Assembly: GCA_020744225.1 (NCBI GenBank)
Contig: JAGMWG010000024.1
Coordinates: 62,001 to 126,000 of the forward strand
Direction: 5' to 3'
DNA length: 64,000 bases
DNA from: Paraphoma chrysanthemicola
Taxonomy: Eukaryota; Ascomycota; Dothideomycetes; Pleosporales; Phaeosphaeriaceae
Shown one piece after another: positions 1 through 9,949 of this stretch. The translations under genes and the position numbers were made by a program. Each line of letters opens with the position of its first letter. Within the stretch, counting starts at the first letter, position 1. The notes beneath the pieces are model-generated. The model saw nothing but the letters and a program-made list of their open reading frames with translations. It had not been told where the DNA came from and ran no database searches.

Positions 1-43
1 GATGCACGCAGATCCTGCAACGCCACACACAGCCATGATGTTG

Positions 44-52
44 AGATATATA
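44..52 (+). promoter_or_regulatory. TATA-like box of the AA9 gene
   Basis: The string GATATATAG lies about 70 bp upstream of the AA9 start codon at 121. Position and sequence fit a core-promoter TATA element; there is no transcript evidence. Confidence 0.35.
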
Positions 53-120
53 GCCTCCAGGCTTCACAGCAACAAGTCGGCAGATCCTCCACAGTTCACT
101 TCGTCTGCAGAGCCGCCACC

Positions 121-998
121 ATGAAGCTCAACTTCCTCTCCATCGTCGCTTTGGCGAGTACCGTGTCAGCTCATTCCATCTTCCAGAGGGTTTCCGTAAA
201 CGGCCAAGACCAGGCCCTGTACGCGGGCGTGCGAGTGCCGTCCTCGAACAACCCCATCCAAAACGTCAATGACGGGGATTTTGCTTGCAACAAGGCTATC
301 GGTCACAAAGACAATAACATCATCACAGTGCCCGCAGGCGCCAGGGTCGGTGCTTTGTGGGGTCATGTCCGCGGTGGAGCGCAATTCGCGAATGATCCAG
401 ACCATCCGATCGCGAAGAGCCACAAGGGTAAGCTGAATGAAGATAGTTTTGAACAATCCATTGACAGCTTCTAGGTCCCATCTCATACTGGTTGGCAAAG
501 GTCAACAACGCGGCTTCCACTGGCACGACTGGCTTGCAGTGGTTCAAGGTTGCACACGATGGTCTTGCGAACGGCAAGTGGGCAGTGGACACGATGATCG
601 AGAATGGCGGCTGGCACTACTTCACTCTGCCAACTTGTATTGCACCTGGCGACTACCTCCTGCGCGTTGAGCTTCTCGCCCTACACAGTGCTTCGAAGCA
701 AGGTCGGTATTCGCGTCATTGATCTAAGAATGATAGCTAACAGAACTCCAGGCGAGGCTCAGTTCTACATGTCATGCGCGCAGATCCGTAAGTTCAACGC
801 ACCCTCACCAGCATCACACAGACTAAGTTTCCGTCAGGTGTCACCGGTAGCGGCTCCAACAGGGGCTCGAACTACGTCAGTTTCCCTGGTGCGTACAGCG
901 CTAACGACGCCGGCATTTTGGTCAGCATCTACGGCAACACCGGCAGACCCTACCCAGCAAGCTACAGCATTCCCGGACCTGCCCCGCTGAGGTGCTGA
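121..998 (+). CDS. AA9 lytic polysaccharide monooxygenase (secreted)
   Basis: Four exons (121-427, 475-702, 752-787, 838-998) give a 243-aa protein. A signal peptide of about 17 residues ends ...STVSA, so the mature protein starts with His (HSIF), the copper-binding N-terminal histidine of the AA9 (former GH61) family. The second histidine is in SHKGPISYWLAKV. Other family marks are ALHS, the QFYMSC segment, a Cys early (DFAC) and late (TCIAPG) for the usual disulfide, and the tail VSFPGAYSANDAGILVSIYG. AA9 enzymes cleave cellulose or hemicellulose oxidatively outside the cell. There is no carbohydrate-binding module or linker; the protein ends just after the catalytic domain (PAPLRC). The family call is secure; substrate is not predictable. 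Confidence 0.93.
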
Positions 999-1825
999 AG
1001 AAGCAACAATAGATATGGGATCCCATCAGGTCCTGGCCCGCAGCCTCCCCCGAGACGTCGGCGGCTGGTGCTAGATTGTTCGCAATGTTTGCCATAGAAT
1101 GGATTATCTTAGAAAGAGCAAGACATCAGCAAAGTATCAATATGGATTAAATAACGTCGACATTGTCATGAAATCGTGAAGTTTTTGTGGAGTGAATAGC
1201 TGAAACGCATGACCAGTCGTTGGGAAAGATCCATGAGCATGAATTTGCTCCAAAGCCCGAGCTCGCAGGGCATATGATGAGGCTTTGGATAGCACGAGAA
1301 GAGGAACGTGTCGCAGTGAAGGCATTACCAACATGTGCTCTGAATGCAGCCAAGTGAGTATATATGTTTAAAACGCGAGAAAATGTTTCACATACGACCA
1401 TAAGGCGCTGAGAAGAAGCCCTTTCATCCATTTAACTATCTCACCAAGTCTGTAGGAGGGAGATTCAACATGCACTATCCCCTTTTTCTAGATTTGCGTT
1501 TTCCAGAACCTAACTACTGCGTTCCTACTAGCCTAACCTAAATAAATAAGCGCTTGTACGACCGAAATATGGACGATAGGCACCTATAATAATATAAAAG
1601 ATATCTTCAAGTCACGTTCTATAAGTGCAACTATTCTTCTACTCAAGATGAACTTTCTTAGACAATATTAGAGTAAGGCTTAGTAGGATCATAGTAAACG
1701 TAGATAGCTTAACTGTTGTCTGACTCGCCTGTAGAATACATTATGATAGTCCGTAATTTTATAGCATAAATGCAATTTCCATCCATTCAAATTCTATGGA
1801 CCTATCACCGCATCTGATCTGTTAA
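999..1825. other. Intergenic 0.8 kb with RIP-like AT-rich tract
   Basis: No gene is supported. The stretch contains a 36-bp repeat copy (1379-1414). From about 1500 the sequence is rich in TpA; a hand count over 1501-1740 gives 34 TpA against 20 ApT, as expected of DNA hit by repeat-induced point mutation. No open transposon frame remains. Confidence 0.5.
1379..1414 (+). repeat. Dispersed 36-bp repeat, copy A
   Basis: This 36-bp segment matches 8403-8438 in the same orientation at 32 of 36 positions, including an exact 17-bp run (TTTCACATACGACCATA). The match ends on both sides into unrelated intergenic sequence. It is probably a relic of a mobile or duplicated element, since chance is an unlikely source of so long a match in 64 kb. 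Confidence 0.5.
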
Positions 1826-2803
1826 TCAGATCTTGAGTGAAATTGTTCCGAATGTAGGATCTGCCTCAAACTTTCCCTTGAGAGCCATCAATTCCTCCAC
1901 GTCCCAGTTGCTGAAGAGGAACCGACCTTTGAGGAACGCTGCGGCGGGACTAGCCAGCCAGAGAGCAAAACCACCTGGCAAACTCTCGTCGTCCCAGTCA
2001 ACACCCGCCGGCTTTTGTTTAAGCACAGCAAGCGAAGCAGGTGTGAAAACTGCGCCTGGGTGGAAACTATGGATTCGAATGGGGGATCCAGGGAGCTGAT
2101 CGACTTCGGTTTGGAGCTGCTGCAGAGCGCGGGTGAATGCGGATTTACTGGTGCCGTAAGTTGCTTGAGCTGGAAGCACGATGTATGCGGCGAAAGACGA
2201 GACATCCAGGATGACCTTCTGCAGGTGAGGATGACGAGAGGGCGTGATTTTCTTCACGCTACCGTCCATGGAAGCCATGGGGATAGCTGGAATTTCAGGC
2301 TTGAGGAAGGCTCGTGTGAGGTTCAAGTTGCCAAAAAGGTTGGTTTCCAAAGCGTCGCGATAGGCTTGAGGGGAATAGTCCAAGGTAGTCTCGCCTTGAA
2401 CAATATGCGCGGCGCTTGTTACAAGCACATCAGCGTCTTTGGGCAGAGTGTCTGAGCCATTGCCTTCGTTCAAGCGCTTCCTGATGTCATCGAAAGCGCC
2501 GTTCACATTCGCTTCGTTGGTGATGTCTAAGCGATACGTCCATACGGCTGTCTTGCCGCCCGCGGCTGCAATTTCAGCTTGCAATTTGGTCGAAGCTTCA
2601 TCGAGGGCCTCCTGGCGACGAGCAATGATCACAACAACTGCGGCTCCGGCAGCGGCGAAGGCCTGCGAAATGCCATAGCCTATCCCGCTAGCACCACCAG
2701 AGATGACGACCGTTTTCCCATGGGCAGAGTTTAGAGGATTCGAGGGAGAAATCGCCGTGTAGACGGTATGATGAACGGTTTTCGTTAGGTGTTGAATATT
2801 CAT
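1826..2803 (-). CDS. Short-chain dehydrogenase/reductase
   Basis: A single exon encodes 325 aa starting at an ATG at 2803. The Rossmann fold is shown by the glycine motif GGASGIGYG (about residue 37), followed by IIARR and by LDITNEANV. The catalytic part has VSSFAAY and the YGTSK motif (YxxxK). The C-terminal part (FHPGAVFTP, then LPGGFALWLASPAAAFLKGRF) is the substrate-side region common in fungal NAD(P)-dependent SDRs of secondary or xenobiotic metabolism. It is likely cytosolic; substrate is unknown. It is the first of two SDRs in the window (the other is at 17244) and lies upstream of a P450 on the opposite strand. Confidence 0.9.
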   Translation of the reverse strand: MNIQHLTKTVHHTVYTAISPSNPLNSAHGKTVVISGGASGIGYGISQAFAAAGAAVVVIIARRQEALDEASTKLQAEIAAAGGKTAVWTYRLDITNEANVNGAFDDIRKRLNEGNGSDTLPKDADVLVTSAAHIVQGETTLDYSPQAYRDALETNLFGNLNLTRAFLKPEIPAIPMASMDGSVKKITPSRHPHLQKVILDVSSFAAYIVLPAQATYGTSKSAFTRALQQLQTEVDQLPGSPIRIHSFHPGAVFTPASLAVLKQKPAGVDWDDESLPGGFALWLASPAAAFLKGRFLFSNWDVEELMALKGKFEADPTFGTISLKI

Positions 2804-5042
2804 CTTTACAGATAATGTAGTGAGATTGCTTCTGTGATGCTGTAGTATGGAGAAGTGAGAAGATGTATCAGTGAATCTACGAAACCAGCAGCGACTATCG
2901 CCCCTTAATACTACATTCTCAAGTGTAACGTATCATAGTAGGTTATTAGGTCCCGTGCGCTTTAGTCCTTTGCCAACCAGTTCTGTGTCTAGCTGAGTCT
3001 AATTTTGCAGCGTTACATGTTCAGCGGACGAAGTTTTTCGTTGTTGCTTAAGAATTGTTTTGGTAAGCTTTGCTTGTTAAGTTTATCATGCTTTGTAATT
3101 CATCTCTCAATATTGTTCAGGGTCGAAAGTGCAAATATTCGGGCCGACCGAAACGCTGATGTTGTTAATCACATGCGCCAAGCGTTTGATTGGTCACCTA
3201 TGCAGGCCGAACAACCTACTTTAGCGAACATGATTGAAAGTTTACTAGCAAAACAACACGTTCACAGAACAAGCTCGCAACTCAATAGCCACGCTTGAAG
3301 AGAGAGAAGAGGTTAGAATTTTTTGCGAAAGTCGCCATCTTGCCAAGCTCTCCAAACTTTGTCATACCAAAGTCTCAAAAGTACTCGTTTTCACCCATCT
3401 TTACACCTACTTCGCAAGGCTCTAAATAAGATTTTATTCTTCGCAGAATGTTGTGCGTACTACACTTACTATGTAACAAGCTCCTTTACAAGAGTGAGGT
3501 GTTGTTCTAGTGCTGTATGGGGCTGCAAATGTGCAACCGAAGTCAAATCTTCTGGGCTGAAACCTGGGTTAATTGAATTCCATAGTCACCGGGTTGGCTA
3601 CTACAGGCTCAACATAACTGCTAAACGACAGCGAGAACATAGGAAAATGGGATGGAACTAGTTTGAAACGTACAACCACAGCCAATATCTATGTCAATTA
3701 CACTATCTTTCACTTTAGAACAAAGATGGATCTGGTCTTATCTTCACATACTCAGCTCCCCTTAAATGTAGAGTAATTTGGTGAGATACGTCAGGGTAGT
3801 CTGGGGAACTACATGCTGGTAGTATGGGTTTTGACTGTCCGCCTACTAGGTGTCGTAACTATGCTGGCCCAGCTACTGAGCTTTCACTGCGCAACAAAGT
3901 GCTTTCACGGCATCCAGGCGACATGGCTTGTTCTCAAGGCCCAAGAAGAGGCTTCTGTAAGGTGTGCGCACGTGAGACGAAGCCTCGTGCGGCACGGCCT
4001 GTAAGATACATGCTGTTCTGCACAGTATAATCGATAGTCATCGATTATACGTTCCTTTTTGGCTGCATGGCGCAGTGGGTGCGGACCTGCGTCCTAACAG
4101 CTTCGCCTTCCTTAAATGGAGACCCACGGCTTAGTCCGGATCCTCTGAATGACACCTGAACTTCCTGAGAGCTGAGCCACAACACTATGGGAACAGATTC
4201 CAGCAAGCACTTGACCGTCTCATTGAATGCGATGGGTCATACGCTGCTCAGAGCAACTGGGAGGCAGTGCACGGCGTTATTAGATGACAGCGAGGGCGAT
4301 GGCAAGGTGAGAGAAAGCCAGAAAACCGGGTCAATATGCAGAGCAGCACCATAGACTGCCGTAAAGACCGTATATACGGACTTTACCGCATGAACATCGC
4401 TGGGCCAGGCCCCTATACGGAGAATCCATCGGACAGCCTGAAATTGCGTTTCATTGCAAAGGCCTGTCAAGTGATGGCGAGACCCAGCCATGCAGAGTGA
4501 CGCAACTTGCCCGTTTCTCCAGACATGCACCTTATACGAAGGTTGGTATGCATGGTTGCATGGGCGAATGTAGCAAGTGCGTTGATGTGGATCACTCGGT
4601 TACGGGAGGGTCCGATTGGTCCGCGTCGCTTTATTACCACCACTACGACCAAGTCCATGTCCATATGGTCCGAGCGTTCGGCCGCCAAATCGTATTCCGC
4701 ACCTCTTCATTTGAAATGAGTGTTTGAGCAATACGTATGGCGATGCGCGGCTGCCATCATGCGGAGGTCCCCGTTGCTGATATTGCGAGATTACAAACCA
4801 TAGATCACAAGCGTTACCTTGAGACTCGAGTCACGCTCATCACGCTATAGTATCCATCATTATTGTCGTAATGTGTCGTATATGCCGTATCGAGTCACGT
4901 GCGTCAAAGATGGGTCCGACTGACGCATTAATCTCCGGGCAGGTATACATTCTAGCTGACGCCCTGCTTGTGAAGATGGACTCCACACTTGTCACCTGAG
5001 AGATACCACTTCACCTGATACACATATTGCCAGAGCGTCACA
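2804..5042. other. Intergenic 2.2 kb, AT-rich
   Basis: No coding region is convincing: the open frames at 3005-3661 and 3813-4030 have no recognisable domain or coding-like continuity. The notable structure is a perfect inverted repeat at 4025-4050. Both the upstream SDR and downstream P450 read away from this interval, so it should hold their two promoters. Confidence 0.5.
4025..4050. repeat. 26-bp palindrome (11-bp arms, 4-bp spacer)
   Basis: The left arm GTATAATCGAT is followed by AGTC and the exact reverse complement ATCGATTATAC. It lies in non-coding DNA between divergent SDR and P450 genes. It could be a dimeric transcription-factor site or a mobile-element relic; the sequence alone cannot decide. 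Confidence 0.6.
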
Positions 5043-6883
5043 ATGGCCTTCGTGGGTGTCAATGACTTGAATAATTTCTTGGCAACCATCATTATTGCCT
5101 CCTTTATCTTTTCAGCATGTCACTTGCTCATCAAATTCAAGCATCACTCACAACTAGCCAAGTTGCCGGTACTCAGAGGCGCAGACAGCAGCGAGCAGCA
5201 TCGCTTGGAATATATGCAGTCTGCTCTTAAGATGTATAGTGATGGGTACAAGCAGGTAAACACCTATGGATTCTTTATACCCCGAACAGTTCCGCTAACA
5301 CTTTTAGTTCAAGGACAGCGTCTATCGGATTGCCTCAGAAGACGGTAATGATTGATCCTGCCCTGGAACTTATTCATGGAATAGACTGATCAAGCCCAAC
5401 TATTAGGACATGAGAATGTGGTGATTCCCCCCAGTCTTATGCCCGAAGTGCGAAAACTTCCGGACACGGTACTCAACTTCCCTGAGGCTGTTGATAAGGT
5501 AACTTCAGGTGACAGCCTACTAGTCTTACGTTAGTAAATGTGTCATAGATGATGGAATCGAAGTATACCAAGTACTCCAGCGAAGCGGCCCTTATGGTCC
5601 ACTCAGTCAGGGCTGACCTGACTCCAGCTCTGTGTAAGTCATCAAATCTAACCTCTAGACGGAAAGCTGACAAAATTAGCACGGCTAAATCACGTAATTC
5701 TCGAAATATCCGACCAAGCCCTGGCAGAGCAGATGCCTCCTTGTACGGATTGGACAGCTGTGCACATATATTCCAAGCTATCCATCATGGTGGCTAAGAT
5801 CTCTGGTCGTATGTTTGTCGGGCCTGACTTGTGCAACCATCCAGACTACTTGGAGAGCAGTGTTGCCTATACCTTTGACCTCATCGCCGCTCAGCACGCC
5901 ATCAAGCGGGTTCGACCTATTCTGAAGCCATTCCTTGCCTCGAGACTTCCAGAGGTCAAAATTTTGCGCGAGAGAGAACGCAAGATAAAACAAGTACTCG
6001 CTCCAGAGGTGAGAAGAAGGCGCGAGGCTAGAGGAAAGGATTCCAACTACCAAGAGCCCGATGATCTTCTTCAGTGGCTACTCAATCGAAGTGGTGGTGA
6101 TGCCGGCAAAGATACAGTCGACCACATCGTCAAGTTGCAACTGGCTGTCATTTTTGCTGCCATACATACAACAACCATGACTGTAACGCACATGTATGTT
6201 ACCCTCACATAACCTCTTGACAAATCTCACAAAAAGACAGGCTGTACAGTCTCGCAGTAACCCCTGAATATGTCGGTCCTCTCCGCGATGAGATTCGTGA
6301 GGTCTTGGCGGCAAATGACGACACAATCACAACTCAGGCATTGCAGCAAATGGTAAAAGTGGACTCTTATATGAAAGAAGTCTTCCGAATGTATCCCCCT
6401 GGTGCCAGTACGTATCATAGCCGTGTGTCCTAAATTCTTAAGAACTGAAAAAATGCAGCATCCTTCTTCCGGCTTGTTAAGAAAGGCTTCACACTCTCCA
6501 ACGGACAGTACATACCCCCAGATGTCACCGTCGAAGTTCCGTCGTACCCAGTTTACCACGACAGTGACATTTACCCCGACAGCGAGAAATTCGATGGGTT
6601 CAGATTCTACAAACTTCGACAAGGTGGCACCGCAGTAGATCAGGCTCGGAATCAGTTTGTGACTACGAACGAATATAATCTTGTGTTCGGTTATGGTAGA
6701 CATGCCTGCCCTGGGAGATTCTTTGCCGCAAATGAGATCAAGATGTTGCTGGCGAGGCTAATCCTTGACTATGATATCAAGAATGCGGATGGGGTGGCGG
6801 ACAGATACGCGAACATGTACATGGGCAGGTCCATTGCGCCAGATGCTGGCAAAACGTTGATGTTTAGGAAGGTTTCTGTTTGA
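5043..6883 (+). CDS. Cytochrome P450 monooxygenase
   Basis: Seven exons (5043-5255, 5308-5344, 5407-5498, 5549-5633, 5680-6193, 6241-6407, 6459-6883) give 510 aa, the usual P450 length. An N-terminal membrane anchor (about residues 12-30, FLATIIIASFIFSACHLLI) places it on the ER. The I-helix reads FAAIHTTTMT, with His before the conserved Thr, as in ent-kaurene-oxidase-like fungal P450s. The K-helix ExxR is KEVFRMYPPG, and the heme-binding loop is FGYGRHACPGRFFA with the axial Cys. The substrate is likely a terpenoid or other lipophilic metabolite, by family resemblance only. The I-helix splice completes a Met (HM|LYSLA). All key residues are present, so it looks functional. Confidence 0.92.
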
Positions 6884-7258
6884 CTGAGGTAAATCAGAGT
6901 CGATGTATAAAGTAAAGCTAGGAGATAATAAGAAGCCAGTGGACTACATGCAGAGACTTTTGACTGTCTTTGGTAACATCCATGTCTTTAAAGATTCGAG
7001 TGAATAGTTATATCATCCGAATCTTACGCGTTCCATTATTTTTAGGCAGCCGAAAACAGAGTGAACCCAACCATGCTTATCACGACGATTATCTAAAAAG
7101 GGTTTCGCTCATCTGTTTGAATGTACCCTGCTTCTGTGGTAAACGACCACAATACCATACTACCAACTAAACCTTGACTTCAATCACTATGCTTGCTGTC
7201 TCGTTCCCCGCTCTCAGATTGACTGGTTTCTGCTCATTTTCGCCTTATCAACATCCCA
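6884..7258. other. Intergenic 0.37 kb
   Basis: This is the 3' flank of the P450 and 5' flank of the RTA1-like gene. Nothing beyond AT-rich non-coding sequence is seen. Confidence 0.5.
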
Positions 7259-8163
7259 ATGGCTGAAACGACATCCAAGGACAACTACTTCTTCAACTAC
7301 AAACCTTCAGTTGCAGGAGTTATTGTTGCAGCTATAGACTTCGGTGTAATAACTGCGATGCGTCTACATCATTTCATGACAACGGTCAAGACAACGCGTA
7401 TCAGAACCTCATTGTGCTCTCTATGGCGTCGTTTAGTAAGTCAATAATAACATTCATCTCTTGACCAAGGTATGGCTGGTCTAAATTTCCAATAGACGAG
7501 GTATTAGGTTATGCGCTTCGTATCCCTGGAAGTAGGAGCAAACCTACCAGGGCGCTGTTTGCATTGAGTCCACTTCTATTCCTCTTCACTCCCTTAATGG
7601 CAACCTCGGTCATGTACTATATTTTCCACAGGATCTCCTCAACTGTCACGCCGCAAATTCTACCTATCAAATCCTCTCTGATGCTCAAGGTCTTGAGTGG
7701 AGTGGATATCGCATGCCAATTGGCTATATCAGCCGGTGCGATGATAGCAAGTCGAGAACATTCCAGTGCTGGTCTGGGTACTTTGCTGACTGGAATAGCG
7801 ATACACATCGCCAATATTCTAGTCTTTACAGTCACCGTTGTCTTTTGGCATCGGCGGATTGTTGGCAAAGGACTTCACGTCCGGCTCGGCTCGCGACATT
7901 TACGCAAAGAGATCTGCTAGCAATGTATGTTGCATCTGGTCTGATTTCACTACGCAGTCTATTACGCTTTATTGAATTTGTGAGCGGCCCTGTAAGTCTA
8001 AAGATCGCGCTAGATAGCCACGTAGCAACACTAACAGCATCAGAAGGGACCTTTTCAGGACCATGAGGCACCCTTCTACGTCTATGACTTTTTATTAATC
8101 TGTATCGCATTCATCGCGTGTCTGCAATGGTATAATAGCGAAATACTCAAGATCTCAATCTAG
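7259..8163 (+). pseudogene. RTA1-like membrane protein gene with two frameshifts
   Basis: The translated pieces match the RTA1 family (seven-TM, linked to lipid translocation and azole or 7-aminocholesterol resistance). Piece 1 starts at ATG 7259 (NYFFNYKPSVAGVIVAAI). Piece 2 has IVLSMASF, a 60-bp intron 7436-7495, then EVLGYALRIPG, LSPLLFLFTPLMATSVMYYI and VFWHRRI. Piece 3 has LLAMYVASGLISLRSLLRFIEFVSG, an intron 7992-8043, and GPFQDHEAPFYVYDF up to the stop at 8161-8163. Pieces 1 and 2 are in different frames with the switch between about 7375 and 7411; pieces 2 and 3 switch between about 7860 and 7912. Neither switch has room for a GT-AG intron. Two sequencing errors are the alternative. 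Everything else in the family is present in order. Confidence 0.72.
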
Positions 8164-9949
8164 GTGACTGCGCGAGGATCGGAAGATCAAGTTGGCCGTG
8201 AAAGTATGAATCGAGGTCTAACAGGCGGTGACGCAGTCAAATTGGATACTTTCGCAGCTAACCGCACGTGAGCACAAAAACGGGGGAAATTACACTTCCC
8301 CAGATTCATCATACTCAATGTCAACGATCATTTTTCGTACTGCCATAGATTTCAGAACGAGATTCCGTCATATTTGTCTGGAGATGATATTGTTGTAAAA
8401 TGGCAAATCTTTCACATACGACCATAGGACGCTGAGAACAAGGCTTCCCGTTCGCTCAGCCCTATTTAAGCAGCGTACCGGCGGACTAGTAGTCAGGTGG
8501 GTGACCACTGGCGAATCCCCGCTGTTGTATGTTTTTGCATTTTTTGCAGGGCGGTGCGAGGTTTTACAGTGTACGGATGTTGACGGACGCGCATAGATCC
8601 GAAGATTTTCCGAGGCCGCCTTCCCACCTGAGAACGTCATGCACTTCGTCACAATCTCTTGTTTTGTCCTTCCAAACGCCCCCAGCATGCTAAGACTCGC
8701 ACACATGATGGTCATGCTTGGTAGTTGTACAGGATTGGTGACATCACGCGAGTGCTCGCAGACAACTCTCAAAGTCACAAGCAGCGCGATATGTCGCAGC
8801 ACACTCTAGACCAGTACCAACAACTAGGGAGCAAGCGCCAGCATCGAACTCGGTTCTCCATCACTTTGGTACACACCAACCTAGCACGATAGCAGCGCCA
8901 GTCAGATCCTACACAGTAGATGAGCGTCTCAGGCCTACTGCACCTTGAATTCTCCCGCGGGACCATCTTGGATGCTTAGGCGCGCATCTATGTTTGCAGT
9001 ACAACCTCTATAACACAATAAGGGCCTCTAGCCTGTTGCATGAGGGCCGTCTTTACTGCTCTGGTAGTACTCGCATCTATTTGCTCTGCCCTCAAGCGCA
9101 ATTGCAGACGAGGTGGATCTGCTGTTCCACCGGAGCTGGGAAAGTGCAGTACGGACAACCAAGCCCCTTCAAAACCCGCGTTCTCTACTCCAAATCGAAC
9201 AATGATATTGCGATAGATGTTCGACTCACGCTTCGATGTCCGCAATTGGTCAGCCGTTCTTGTGTCAAAGGCCCACGCAAAGGGCACTACTCATCGAGTG
9301 GTTACTACTTGGAGCAGAGAACGTCCAAGACGCGACTTTAGCCTTACGGAGGATTCGCACGCACAATCTCGCTTAGGCAGTGACAGTGGCGCTGCTAGTA
9401 GGCAGTGCTTCATGCCGATTGGACAACGCGATCAACATTGCCTCTCTTTCGAGTATTTCTTGCGAACTGCTTTGTCAAACTCACGACATCCTAGCCATCG
9501 CCTAACGGAATTCCTCGATCATAGGCGCAAAGCTCCAATCGACATGCTAGCTCGCTTACCTCGTACCGTCGGAATAGCGTTATCAGCACTCCGAAGCGGC
9601 ATGCCTTCAGGTGCGCAACCGCGATTGGTTAGCGCCGTCTCCACTATCAAGTGGAACCGTCCAGGTACCTCGAGCAACAATGGCGCCCAAGCTCTCGGAA
9701 TTCAGGAACCACATCAATTCCGGTTCACTTAACCTTTGAGTTACATGAATCAAGAACTGGGTAATCCCATAGGGAGGCTTAGCCGATACCCAATCTCACC
9801 CTATCACTGCTCCGCGCCGCTACAATGAAAGTGTTTCTCGACATATCCTGAGACACTTGGTCACGCCCTTTGCAGCAGATCTACGATTCTCCTCCATCGT
9901 GCCGCAGCCATAACAGGCAACTCGAAACCACAGAAAATCACCAAGCACG
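8164..9949. other. Intergenic 1.8 kb
   Basis: No supported gene. Open frames at 8368-8802 (minus) and 9217-9732 (plus) show no domain, bias or homologous feel. Copy B of the dispersed repeat lies at 8403-8438. Confidence 0.45.
8403..8438 (+). repeat. Dispersed 36-bp repeat, copy B
   Basis: This is the partner of 1379-1414: 32 of 36 bases are identical and in the same orientation. Two of the four differences are transitions. The copies lie 7 kb apart, both in intergenic DNA. Confidence 0.5.

Noticed and set aside
4060..4140. tRNA-like A-box (TGGCGCAGTGGG)
   Set aside because: It matches the A-box consensus, but no B-box or acceptor stem pairing follows.
7386..7495. A larger intron to repair the first RTA1 frameshift
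   Set aside because: It would use a poor donor (GTCAAG) and remove the conserved IVLSMASF segment; it also leaves the second frameshift.
8368..8802. 144-aa minus-strand open frame
   Set aside because: It overlaps the dispersed repeat copy and has no domain.
9217..9732. 171-aa plus-strand open frame
   Set aside because: No domain, no coding-like composition and no splice partners; it looks random.
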